The notes below the pieces were generated by a model. The model did no database searches, had not been told where the DNA came from, and saw nothing but the letters and a program-made list of their open reading frames with translations. Below, piece by piece: positions 33,258 to 41,519 of a DNA stretch of 64,000 nt. Position 1 is the first letter of the stretch. Each line of letters starts with the position of its first letter. The stretch spans positions 1-64,000 of the forward strand of contig NZ_JAHHIU010000002.1 of the NCBI RefSeq assembly GCF_024539815.1, in the 5' to 3' direction. This DNA comes from Streptomyces hayashii (GTDB lineage Bacteria > Actinomycetota > Actinomycetes > Streptomycetales > Streptomycetaceae). The position numbers were made by a program, and so were the translations under genes.

Positions 33258-35135
33258 ATGGACCGCTACCCGCCCATCGCCGAACACGGGCTGATCGGGG
33301 ACCTCCAGACCGCGGCCCTGGTGACGTCCGAGGGGGTGATCGACTGGTTCGCGGCCCCGCGCTTCGACTCGCCCAGCGTCTTCGCGTCCCTGCTGGACCA
33401 CGACGGCGGCGGCCACTTCCTGTTCGCGCCCACCCACTCCGAGGTGACGCGCCGACAGATCTACTACCCCGACAGCGCCGTGGTGGTGACCCGTTTCCTG
33501 TCCCCGGACGGCGTCGGCGAGGTCATCGACCACATGCCCGTCATCCGGTCCCGGACGCCCTCCGACCGGCACACGGTGGTGCGGGTCGTGCGGACCGTGC
33601 GCGGCACCGTGCGCTTCGCCCTGGAGTGCCGTCCCCGCTTCGACTACGCCCGCGCCGACCACACCCTCGACATGACCGGCAGAAACGGCGGGAGCGGCGG
33701 GAAGGGCGGAAGCGGCGGCGACGGCGGGACGGCGGGCAGCGCGGTCTTCCGGGCGCCGGGCACGACGGCGTACCTCCAGGCCACCTTCCCACTGGAGCGG
33801 GACGGGAACGACGTGCGGAGCACGGTCACCCTGAACGCCGGCCAGGAGGCTGCCGCCGTGTTCACCGTCTGCGACCGCGACGGTGCGGCGCCGCCCCCGC
33901 CGACCGCCGACTCGGTCACCCGGCAGATGTGGGACGACATCGACTTCTGGCAGCGCTGGGTGCGCACGTCCCGCTACCGCGGGCGCTGGCCGGACATGGT
34001 GAACCGCTCCGCCATCACCCTGAAGCTGCTCACCTACGCCCCGAGCGGCGCCCCGGTCGCCGCCGCGACGATGGGACTCCCCGAACAGGTGGGCGGTGAA
34101 CGCAACTGGGACTACCGCTACACCTGGGTGCGCGACGGCTCGCTGTCCGTGCGGGCCCTGCTGGACCTGGGCTTCGTCGAGGAGGCCGACCAGTTCGTGC
34201 ACTGGCTGGGAGAGCGGCTGGCGGACCGCGAGGGCGCGACCGGGGAACCGCTGCAGATCATGTACCGGGTCGACGGGGACCCCCATCTGACGGAGGAGAA
34301 CCTCGACCACTTCGAGGGCTACCGGGGCTCACGTCCGGTGCGCGCCGGCAACGCCGCCACCGAGCAGTTGCAGCTCGACATCTACGGCGAGGCCCTGTAC
34401 GCCATGTCCGAGGGCATCGAGCAGATCGGCCAGCAGGTGGGCTACCACGGCTGGCAGGGCCTGGCCCGCCTGATGGACTGGCTCTCGGACCAGTGGGACC
34501 GGCCCGACGAGGGCATCTGGGAGACCCGCGGCGGACGCAAGGACTTCACCTACAGCCGGGTGATGTGCTGGGCCGCCCTCGACAACTGCCTCAAGCTGGT
34601 GGAGGAGTTCCGGCGGCCGGGCGACACACAGCGCTGGATCCGGGCCCGCGACGCGATCCTCGAACAGGTCATGGAGCGCGGCTGGAGCCAGAAGGAGCAG
34701 GCGCTGGTCCAGCACTACGGCGGCGACGTCCTGGACGCCTCGCTGCTGCTCGCGCCCCGGGTGGGCTTCATCGCCCCGCGCAGCCCCGGCTGGCTCTCCA
34801 CCCTGGACGCCATCGACCACCGGCTCGTCTCGGACAGCCTGGTCTACCGCTACGACCCGGCCGCCTCACCCGACGGACTGCGCGGCTCGGAGGGCACGTT
34901 CAGTCTGTGCACCTTCCTGTACGTCGACGCCCTGGCGCGGGCCGACCGCCTTCCGCAGGCCCGCTACACCTTCGAGAAGATGCACACCTACGCCAACCAT
35001 GTCGGGCTGTTCGCGGAGGAGATCGGCCCCAGCGGGGAGCAACTGGGCAACTTCCCGCAGGCGTTCACCCATCTGTCGCTCATCATGGCGGCGACGACCC
35101 TCGACGAGGCGCTCGACCGGCTGACGGCCCGCTGA
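33258..35135 (+). CDS. GH15 family glycoside hydrolase
   Basis: 625 aa, cytoplasmic (no signal peptide), glucoamylase/trehalase type. N-terminal beta-sandwich (PPIAEHGLIGDLQTAALVTSEGVIDW, LDHDGGGHF) and a C-terminal (alpha/alpha)6 barrel from about 240, with GERNWDYRYTWVRDGSLS and DIYGEALYAM as family motifs. Actinobacterial relatives include trehalases, so trehalose or a maltooligosaccharide is the likely substrate. A glycine-rich insert (NGGSGGKGGSGGDGG, about residues 141-160) breaks the sandwich domain. AGGGAG about 9 nt upstream. Its last 53 bp overlap the 3' end of the convergent ClC gene. Confidence 0.93.
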   Translation: MDRYPPIAEHGLIGDLQTAALVTSEGVIDWFAAPRFDSPSVFASLLDHDGGGHFLFAPTHSEVTRRQIYYPDSAVVVTRFLSPDGVGEVIDHMPVIRSRTPSDRHTVVRVVRTVRGTVRFALECRPRFDYARADHTLDMTGRNGGSGGKGGSGGDGGTAGSAVFRAPGTTAYLQATFPLERDGNDVRSTVTLNAGQEAAAVFTVCDRDGAAPPPPTADSVTRQMWDDIDFWQRWVRTSRYRGRWPDMVNRSAITLKLLTYAPSGAPVAAATMGLPEQVGGERNWDYRYTWVRDGSLSVRALLDLGFVEEADQFVHWLGERLADREGATGEPLQIMYRVDGDPHLTEENLDHFEGYRGSRPVRAGNAATEQLQLDIYGEALYAMSEGIEQIGQQVGYHGWQGLARLMDWLSDQWDRPDEGIWETRGGRKDFTYSRVMCWAALDNCLKLVEEFRRPGDTQRWIRARDAILEQVMERGWSQKEQALVQHYGGDVLDASLLLAPRVGFIAPRSPGWLSTLDAIDHRLVSDSLVYRYDPAASPDGLRGSEGTFSLCTFLYVDALARADRLPQARYTFEKMHTYANHVGLFAEEIGPSGEQLGNFPQAFTHLSLIMAATTLDEALDRLTAR

Positions 35136-36582
35136 ACGCGGGGATGCCCGGCCCCTGCGGCAGCAGTTGGGTCACGGCGAAGGACACCACGGCCGCGAGC
35201 ACCACGAGCGCCACCGTGTCCACGTTGCCGAGCAGCAGGACGACCAGCAGCGCGCCGCTGACGGGCAGCCGCAGCGCCGCCGTCACGGACGCCGCCATCC
35301 CGGCCGCCATCGCCGGCACCAGACCGAAGCCGGGCAGCGGCGCCAGCAGGGCGCCGGCCGCCCCGCCGAGGAACAGCGCAGGGAAGACCGGACCGCCGCG
35401 CAGGCTGCCCAGACAGAGCGAGTAGGCGAGCCCTTTGAACACCAGCACCGCCACGAGCGCGCCCACGGACCAGGCGGTCGCGTTCTGCGCCAGATCGGCC
35501 AGGGCGTTCTCCCCGGACAGCGCGGCCTCGGCGGGGGAGCGGCCGGTGGAGACGGCGTAGAGGGCGATGCAGCCGGCCACGCCGAGCGCGCACAGCGTGG
35601 TGTTGCGCACCGTCCAGGACGTCACGAAACCGGCGGTGAACCTCCCGCCCACGAGGATCCAGTGGATCAGGAAGGCGAGCGCCGGCGCGATCAGCAGCAC
35701 CCACAGGATGTCCGCCCAGTCCAGCGGCGGCGGCTTGGGCAGGCCGATGTCGAGGCTGCCGGTGTGCAGGCCCGTCCAGTGGACGAACCCGGTGAAGACC
35801 AGGTCGCCGACCCCGCTGGCCAGCAGCACCGGCAGCATCACCGCGAACAGCTGCGGGCCGCCCACCCCGGCCACCTCCATCAGCAGGACCGCGCCCATCA
35901 GCGGGTTGCCGAAGAGCGCGGAGATGGCGGCTGCGGCGCCTGCCGCCCCGAGCAGCGCGGTGCCGGCCTCCGTCTGCGGGGCCCGCACGAAGCTCGCGAA
36001 GAGCAGCGCCAGTCCGCCGCCCAGGGCGATCAGGGGCGCCTCGGGGCCGAGCACGGCGCCCAGCGGCAGGCCGACGAGCGCGGCGACGAGCACTCCGGGC
36101 AGCGACTCCTTGGCAGCCCCGCCCGAGTGCAGACCGCCCGCGGGGATGTGCCCGCCCCGCCCGGGAAACCGCGAGACCACCAGCCCGACGACCAAGCCGG
36201 CCACCAGCAGCAGGGGGAACGCCCACCACCACGGAGCCTGCGTCCAGCCCAGGTCCTTGGGCCAGTCCGTCCAGATCAGCCGCTCCAGCTGGTCGAGCGT
36301 CACGAGGAACCAGAAGGCGATCAGGGCCACCGGAACACCGATCAGACCGCAGAAGACCAGCGCCTTGAGGTATTCGGGCCGGCGCAGCATCGTCCGCAGC
36401 AGGTCGGCCTCCGGCGGCTGGCTCGGGGCGGGCGCGGTGGCCGCCTCCGGTTTCGTCCCGGCGATGGGAACCTCCTCGGCTGGTCGACTCGGCAGGCGAT
36501 CCCCCCGTATCCCCTTATTTCGGGACGAGGTTATCCGCCCGCCCGCGTCCCGGGAGGGACCGGCGCGGACCCGACGCCGCAC
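35083..36582 (-). CDS. ClC-family chloride channel/antiporter
   Basis: About 460-499 aa with the ClC fold. GxxGPE-type selectivity motif appears as LGPEAPLIALGGG (proton-glutamate Glu present) and a C-terminal GGPVFPALFLGGAAG. No CBS domains. The start is uncertain. GTG 36582 has GGAGG about 7 nt upstream, but the first 39 codons include rare ATA, CGA, AAT and CCA codons and read as non-coding. A very good GAGGAGG sits 5 nt before an ATC codon at 36465, and the next ATG is at about 36393. I give the longest form. Confidence 0.82.
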   Translation of the reverse strand: MRRRVRAGPSRDAGGRITSSRNKGIRGDRLPSRPAEEVPIAGTKPEAATAPAPSQPPEADLLRTMLRRPEYLKALVFCGLIGVPVALIAFWFLVTLDQLERLIWTDWPKDLGWTQAPWWWAFPLLLVAGLVVGLVVSRFPGRGGHIPAGGLHSGGAAKESLPGVLVAALVGLPLGAVLGPEAPLIALGGGLALLFASFVRAPQTEAGTALLGAAGAAAAISALFGNPLMGAVLLMEVAGVGGPQLFAVMLPVLLASGVGDLVFTGFVHWTGLHTGSLDIGLPKPPPLDWADILWVLLIAPALAFLIHWILVGGRFTAGFVTSWTVRNTTLCALGVAGCIALYAVSTGRSPAEAALSGENALADLAQNATAWSVGALVAVLVFKGLAYSLCLGSLRGGPVFPALFLGGAAGALLAPLPGFGLVPAMAAGMAASVTAALRLPVSGALLVVLLLGNVDTVALVVLAAVVSFAVTQLLPQGPGIPAFSGPSAGRAPRRGSSPP

Positions 36583-36607
36583 GCCGCTCCCTCCCCGGCC
36601 GCTCGGG

Positions 36608-37258
36608 TCAGTTCCTGCCGAGGAGTCGGTTCATCTCCGCGATCTCGGCGGTCTGCGCGGTGACGACGGCGTCGGCCATGGACCTGGCCGGACCGTACGA
36701 GCCCTTGCTCTTCTCGACGCCCGCCATGGCGACCGCGCCCTGGTGGTGCCGGACCATCATGGCCAGGAACAGGGCGTCGAAGTCCTTGCCGGTCGCCTTC
36801 GTCAGCTCGTCCATGTCGGACGCGCCCATCATGCCGGGCATCGCGGTCCCGCCCGAGTGGTCCATGCCGGGCATCGACCCGGCCATGGAGCCGGACGCCG
36901 CCGGGACCTTCTCGCCCCACGACGTCAGCCAGCCGCTCATGGTCCTGATCTCGGGGTCCTGCGCCTTCTCGATGCGCGAGGCGAGGTCCTTGACCTGAGC
37001 GGAGGCGGCCCGCCCGGCGGCGAGCTCCGCCATCTCCAGGGCCTGCCGGTGGTGCGGGATCATGCCCTGCGCGAAGGACACGTCCTGACCGTTGTGCGCA
37101 CCGACGGCGCCGGCGGACGAGGCCGCCGATGACGGCGACGAGGCCGCGGAGGACGACGCGTCACCGCCGCCGGTCCCGCAGGCGGCGAGGGTGAGCGCGG
37201 CGGTGACGGAGACGGCCGCGAGGACCGTGCGACGGGTCAGGGAACGGGTGTTGCGCAT
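36608..37258 (-). CDS. DUF305 lipoprotein
   Basis: 216 aa. Lipobox LAAC with Cys27, then a Ser/Ala spacer and two DUF305 halves, each with an HH or HHQ pair: MIPHHRQALEMAELA and MMVRHHQGAVAMAG. A His/Met-rich stretch lies between (SMPGMDHSGGTAMPGMMGASDMDE). DUF305 folds like ferritin-type helical bundles and is often near copper-handling genes. Outer-face location is likely. Preceded by the DUF6153 gene, with 90 bp between them. Confidence 0.88.
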   Translation of the reverse strand: MRNTRSLTRRTVLAAVSVTAALTLAACGTGGGDASSSAASSPSSAASSAGAVGAHNGQDVSFAQGMIPHHRQALEMAELAAGRAASAQVKDLASRIEKAQDPEIRTMSGWLTSWGEKVPAASGSMAGSMPGMDHSGGTAMPGMMGASDMDELTKATGKDFDALFLAMMVRHHQGAVAMAGVEKSKGSYGPARSMADAVVTAQTAEIAEMNRLLGRN

Positions 37259-37348
37259 GCTGAAGCTCCTGTGGTGCTGAGGGAAAGGGATCTGGACATG
37301 CCGGGGCGCACCGCGTCGTCGTACCGGTGACGTGGCGCCGTGTGGTGT

Positions 37349-37828
37349 CTAGATCCGCAGGAGCTGGAGTTCCGCCAGCGAGGGCGGCGCGCGGGCGCCG
37401 TCGGGCGCGTCGGCCGCGTAAGGGCAGAGCGATCGGGTCGGTTCCGGGGCGACCACCGGGTCGGGAACGAGCGCGGGCAGCACCGGCGCCCCGCTCACCG
37501 CGGCCGCCGCACAGGTCGGATCGGCATGCTGGAGATGCCCTCCGCCACAGCCCCCGCCGCCCCCGGCGCAGTCGTCGTGCGCCTTGACCGCAAGGGCCGG
37601 GCCGACCACGACAGCAGCGGTCCGCGGCAGCGCACCGACATGGCTGACAGCGCGACCGACGGCGCGGCTGCCGTTACCGTTGCCGTTGCCGTCATGACCG
37701 TGCTCATGACCCACTCCGCCGGGCGCCAGGCCGTGCATGGCCAGCAACCCGACCAGCACCCCGAACACGAGCAGCCCCCACCGCCGCCGCACGGGCGGCG
37801 CCGCGAACTGCTGCACGGGCCTGGTCAT
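37349..37828 (-). CDS. DUF6153 family His-rich protein
   Basis: 159 aa, one N-terminal membrane segment (RRRWGLLVFGVLVGLLAMHGLAP) and an extracytoplasmic tail with GHEHGHDGN and CGGGHLQHADPTC, suggesting metal binding. DUF6153 is recognised by the membrane segment plus the cysteine/histidine block and the SLAELQLLRI end. ATG 37828 with AAGGTG 7 nt upstream. It lies directly upstream of the DUF305 gene, a pairing common in Streptomyces; copper or another soft metal is the likely theme, by inference only. Confidence 0.8.
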   Translation of the reverse strand: MTRPVQQFAAPPVRRRWGLLVFGVLVGLLAMHGLAPGGVGHEHGHDGNGNGNGSRAVGRAVSHVGALPRTAAVVVGPALAVKAHDDCAGGGGGCGGGHLQHADPTCAAAAVSGAPVLPALVPDPVVAPEPTRSLCPYAADAPDGARAPPSLAELQLLRI

Positions 37829-38256
37829 CGAAGACACCTTAACCGCGCCCCGAGAAGCGACGCACCGCGCGACACCGCCGACGCCACAACCACAAACCCG
37901 CCCCCACGGGACCCGCTCAGGGCCGGACCGGCCAGTCGGCGACGAACTGGGTGCGATGTCAGTGGCATGGGTCACGGTGCGGACGGTGTCGGACCGCTCC
38001 CCGAACCGCTGGGAGGCACACCTGTACCAGAGTCCCTCGCCGGCGGCGTGCAGACCCGGCTTGGCGACGGTCGGAACCAGGATCTCACCGTAACGCCCGA
38101 TGCCTGGCCCGACCGTTCGAGGCAGGCGGCCTGCTGGTCGCATGTGGCGTTGCTGCCGCCCCGCCCCGCAGTCACCCCCGAGGCGGGTTTCGCGTGGGGT
38201 GCGGCTGTTTCCCCGGTGAGGTCCGGAGGCCCCGCCCGGAGCCGGTGAACCCCGGG
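37829..38256. other. Gap without a supported gene
   Basis: 428 bp. A minus-strand reading frame (38143 to 37829, entering the DUF6153 gene in frame) has a protein-like stretch around 37960-38090, but no start with a ribosome site and no family match. I searched for cobalamin-riboswitch boxes because GCCACTG occurs on the minus strand; the other conserved boxes are missing. It holds the DUF6153 promoter. Confidence 0.4.
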
Positions 38257-38688
38257 TCAGGGCCAGACCAGGCAGTACGGCTGATGCCCCGCCTCATGCA
38301 GTCGGTGGCTGAAGTCCTGCCATTCGTGCAGGAGTTGGTACACGTTGAAGGCGTCCCGGGGGCCGCCCCGGTCCGGCACCGTGGACCAGATGAACGCCGC
38401 CGCGCCGACCGCTTCCTCGCCGATGTCACGGAGGGGGTCGACGACCGTCATGGGGAGCTTCACCACGGCGTAGTCGGGGTGGAGGACGACCAGTTCCAGC
38501 GGGGGCACCTTGTGGAGGGGGACGCCTTCGATGCCGGTCAGCACCATCGCGGCCATCGTCTCCGGCTTGATCTTGGTGAACATGCCGTTCATGCCGAGCT
38601 CGTCGCCGCCGAGCTCCTCGGGGCGCATCGAGATCGGGACGCGGGCCGCCGTGGCACCGTCGGGCGCGCCGAAGTACTTGTACGTCAC
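38257..38688 (-). CDS. Conserved Streptomyces protein, unknown
   Basis: 143 aa, soluble. It starts VTYKYFGAPDG and contains ISMRPEELGGDELGM, MTVVDPLRDIGEEAVGAAAFIW, FNVYQLLHEWQDFSHRLHEAGHQPYCLVWP. I recognise the sequence type as widely conserved in Streptomyces but with no assigned function. GTG 38688 is chosen from this conserved start; the frame stays open upstream to 38901 through an Arg/Asp repeat that looks non-coding. Confidence 0.78.
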   Translation of the reverse strand: MTYKYFGAPDGATAARVPISMRPEELGGDELGMNGMFTKIKPETMAAMVLTGIEGVPLHKVPPLELVVLHPDYAVVKLPMTVVDPLRDIGEEAVGAAAFIWSTVPDRGGPRDAFNVYQLLHEWQDFSHRLHEAGHQPYCLVWP

Positions 38689-39284
38689 CCCCACCCGACC
38701 ACCGTTCCCGCTCCCCGCCCGGAGGCGGTCGACCCGCTGGTCGACTCGCCGGTCGACCCGCTCGGGTTCACTCGGTACACCCTGTGCCTGTGTCTGCCGT
38801 GCTTCGCCGGCTTCCTCCGCGTCGCGCCGGTGCCTTCCCCGCCGGGCACGTCGAGGACCCAGGTCGTCAGTCCCCTCGCCCAGTCCGCCACCGCGATGCA
38901 TATCTCCACCCGACTGCTTTTCTAGGACGCGTGGCCCCCGCCGCGCAACCCGATCATCGTGTCAGTGACCTCCCCCACGGCCGCCCGCCGAAACGTGCGG
39001 TGAAACACCTGTCCGCAGGATCTTCGCAGCCCCTCGACACACGGTCTGTGTGAGCTACGTCTGTCAGGCCCGTTCCGACTCAGTTTCGCAGATGGTGAAG
39101 CGGTCGGCGGCGCGGGCGGCGGAGCGGATGCGAGGCGGGCGGCAAGAAGGGACTGGCCGTCCGGTCAGTAGGCGCGGGACGCCCCGCACGGCCCCCATGG
39201 GGCGCCGGGGCCGCTGGCCTACCCTGGGAGGTCACTGGCAACCGGAGTCCAGCAAGTCGGAAAAGGTCGGAGAAGCCGCAGGTC
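38689..39284 (+). other. Gap before hemL
   Basis: 596 bp without a supported gene. It holds three 12-bp units of GGTCGACCCGCT type (38727-38762), and a possible hemL -10 element TACCCT (39220-39225). No RNA gene recognised. Confidence 0.5.
38727..38762. repeat. 12-bp tandem repeat x3
   Basis: GGTCGACCCGCT, GGTCGACTCGCC, GGTCGACCCGCT at 38727, 38739 and 38751, just upstream of the conserved unknown gene on the minus strand. Confidence 0.85.
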
Positions 39285-40604
39285 ATGAGCGAACTGCCCT
39301 ATTCATACGATGCGCCTGTCTCGCAGGCGCTGTTCGACCGTGCGTCCGTCGTCACGCCGGGCGGGGTGAACTCGCCGGTGCGCGCCTTTCGCGCCGTGGG
39401 CGGTACGCCCCGGTTCATGGTGTCCGGCGCCGGCCCGTATCTGACGGACGCCGACGGGCGGGAGTACGTCGACCTCGTCTGTTCCTGGGGGCCCATGATC
39501 CTCGGGCACTCCCACCCCGAGGTCATCGCGGCCGTGCAGGACGCCGTCTCGCGCGGCACCTCCTTCGGCACTCCCGGCGAGGGCGAGGTCGCGCTCGCCG
39601 AGGAGATCGTCGCGCGGGTGGAGCCCGTGGAGCAGGTGCGGCTGGTGTCCAGCGGCACCGAGGCGACCATGTCCGCCATCCGGCTCGCCCGCGGTTTCAC
39701 CCGGCGCTCCAAGGTGATCAAGTTCGCCGGCTGCTACCACGGGCACGTCGACTCGCTGCTCGCCGCCGCCGGGTCCGGGGTCGCCACCTTCGCGCTGCCC
39801 GACACCCCCGGCGTCACGGGCGCCCAGGCCGGCGACACGATCGTCCTGCCGTACAACGACCTGGAGGCCGTGCAGGAGGCCTTCCACCGGCATCCGGGGG
39901 AGATCGCCTGTGTGATCACCGAGGCCTCGCCGGGGAACATGGGCGTGGTGCCGCCCATGCCCGGGTTCAACCAGGGCCTCAAGGACGCCTGCGCCAACAA
40001 CGGCGCGCTGTTCATCTCCGACGAGGTCATGACGGGCTTCCGGACCTCCCGGGCGGGATGGTTCGGGATCGACGGGGTGCGGCCCGACCTCATGACGTTC
40101 GGCAAGGTCATGGGCGGCGGCTTCCCCGCCGCCGCGTTCGGCGGGCGCGCCGACGTGATGGCGCACCTCGCGCCGGCCGGACCCGTCTACCAGGCCGGCA
40201 CGCTCTCCGGGAACCCGGTCGCCACCGCCGCCGGGCTCGCCCAGCTCCGGCTTCTCGACGACGCCGCGTACGCCAGGGTCGACGCCGTGTCCGAGCAGAT
40301 CCAGGCGCTGGTCTCCGGCGCGCTGGCCAAGGAGGGCGTCGCGCACACGCTGCAGAGCGCCTCCAACATGTTCTCCGTCTTCTTCACGGACCGGCCGGTG
40401 CGGGACTACGACGACGCCAGGGCGCAGGAGTCGTTCCGCTTCACCGCGTTCTTCCACTCGCTGCTGGAGAACGGCGTCTATCTGCCGCCGTCGTCCTTCG
40501 AGTCCTGGTTCGTGTCCACGGCCCACGACGACGCGGCCGTCCAGAGAATCGCCGACGCCCTCCCGGCGGCGGCCCGAGCGGCTGCGGAGGCCACCGCGGA
40601 ATGA
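39285..40604 (+). CDS. hemL: Glutamate-1-semialdehyde 2,1-aminomutase
   Basis: PLP enzyme that turns glutamate-1-semialdehyde into 5-aminolevulinate, the second committed step of C5-pathway haem synthesis; cytoplasmic. 439 aa, class III aminotransferase fold. N terminus [48 protein letters not shown] with the PLP-binding Asp, and the Schiff-base lysine Lys274 in [16 protein letters not shown]. The start ATG overlaps no other gene; its stop overlaps the next gene by 4 nt. A cytochrome c maturation operon follows, so haem supply and haem use are clustered. Confidence 0.97.
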   Translation: MSELPYSYDAPVSQALFDRASVVTPGGVNSPVRAFRAVGGTPRFMVSGAGPYLTDADGREYVDLVCSWGPMILGHSHPEVIAAVQDAVSRGTSFGTPGEGEVALAEEIVARVEPVEQVRLVSSGTEATMSAIRLARGFTRRSKVIKFAGCYHGHVDSLLAAAGSGVATFALPDTPGVTGAQAGDTIVLPYNDLEAVQEAFHRHPGEIACVITEASPGNMGVVPPMPGFNQGLKDACANNGALFISDEVMTGFRTSRAGWFGIDGVRPDLMTFGKVMGGGFPAAAFGGRADVMAHLAPAGPVYQAGTLSGNPVATAAGLAQLRLLDDAAYARVDAVSEQIQALVSGALAKEGVAHTLQSASNMFSVFFTDRPVRDYDDARAQESFRFTAFFHSLLENGVYLPPSSFESWFVSTAHDDAAVQRIADALPAAARAAAEATAE

Positions 40605-41314
40605 GCACCTTCGACAACAACGGCGCCGACCAGGACATCACCGTCGTCCACCTCATGCGGCACGGCGAGGTCCACAACCCCGACGGCGTCCTCTACGGCC
40701 GTCTCGACGGCTACCACCTGTCCGAGCTGGGCCGGCAGATGGCCGACCGGGTGGCGGAGCACCTCGCCGCCCGCGACGTCACGCACGTCGTCGCCTCCCC
40801 GCTGGAGCGGGCGCAGGAGACGGCGACCCCGATCGCCAAGGCGCACGGCCTCGACCTGGGCACGGACGCCCGGCTCATCGAGGCGGAGAACGTCTTCCAG
40901 GGCAAGACGTTCGGCGTGGGGGACGGCGCGCTGCGCCGGCCCGAGAACTGGAAGCACCTCGTGAACCCGTTCAGGCCGTCCTGGGGTGAGCCGTACATCG
41001 ACCAGGTGGTGCGGATGACGGGCGCGCTGGACGCGGCCAAGGACGCGGCCCGCGGGCACGAGGCGGTGCTCGTCAGCCACCAGCTGCCGATCTGGATCGT
41101 CCGGTCCTACGTCGAACGCCGGCGGCTGTGGCACGACCCGCGCAAGCGGCAGTGCACGCTCGCCTCGCTGACGACCTTCACGTACCGGGGCGACCGGATC
41201 GTGTCCGTCGGCTACACCGAGCCCGCCATCGACCTGGTGCCCGCCCACCTCCGCGCCGGCGCCAAGCCGGTGAAGGGCCAGGCCCCGGGCGGCGGCAAGG
41301 CTTTCGGCGCGTAG
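40601..41314 (+). CDS. Histidine phosphatase family protein
   Basis: 237-aa phosphoglycerate mutase-like phosphatase. Catalytic RHG motif MRHGEVH with His21, [10 protein letters not shown], and second histidine in VLVSHQLP. Lacks features that would make it a glycolytic mutase; broad phosphatase activity is more likely. Translationally coupled to hemL (ATGA), which is conserved in Streptomyces. Confidence 0.9.
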   Translation: MSTFDNNGADQDITVVHLMRHGEVHNPDGVLYGRLDGYHLSELGRQMADRVAEHLAARDVTHVVASPLERAQETATPIAKAHGLDLGTDARLIEAENVFQGKTFGVGDGALRRPENWKHLVNPFRPSWGEPYIDQVVRMTGALDAAKDAARGHEAVLVSHQLPIWIVRSYVERRRLWHDPRKRQCTLASLTTFTYRGDRIVSVGYTEPAIDLVPAHLRAGAKPVKGQAPGGGKAFGA

Positions 41315-41519
41315 GCGCTCGGGGGGCCTGGCCCTTCGGCGCGCAGGAGGTCGGGCGTAGGCTCCCGTCACCCAGTCATGACCGAAACCGGATGACCGAG
41401 TGGTGGCTGAATTCGACCGGCCTGTTACGGAATCCGGAAGTATTGGCGGAACCTCCTCGTTCGTCATGTCCTCTGAATGGGTGACGTGCCCACCAGAGAA
41501 CGTGACGAACGGGGTTGCC

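Noticed and set aside
30540..34310. Very long minus-strand frame opposite BrkB, DUF2252 and GH15
   Set aside because: It lies opposite three well-supported genes and its residue use is the usual R/P/G/A shadow of GC-rich codons; no family match.
37900..38090. Cobalamin riboswitch on the minus strand
   Set aside because: Only GCCACTG is seen; the B12 box and the other conserved loops are missing, and the downstream genes are not B12-related.
38902..39284. Small plus-strand gene upstream of hemL
   Set aside because: The frame is Arg-rich, lacks a ribosome site and family similarity.
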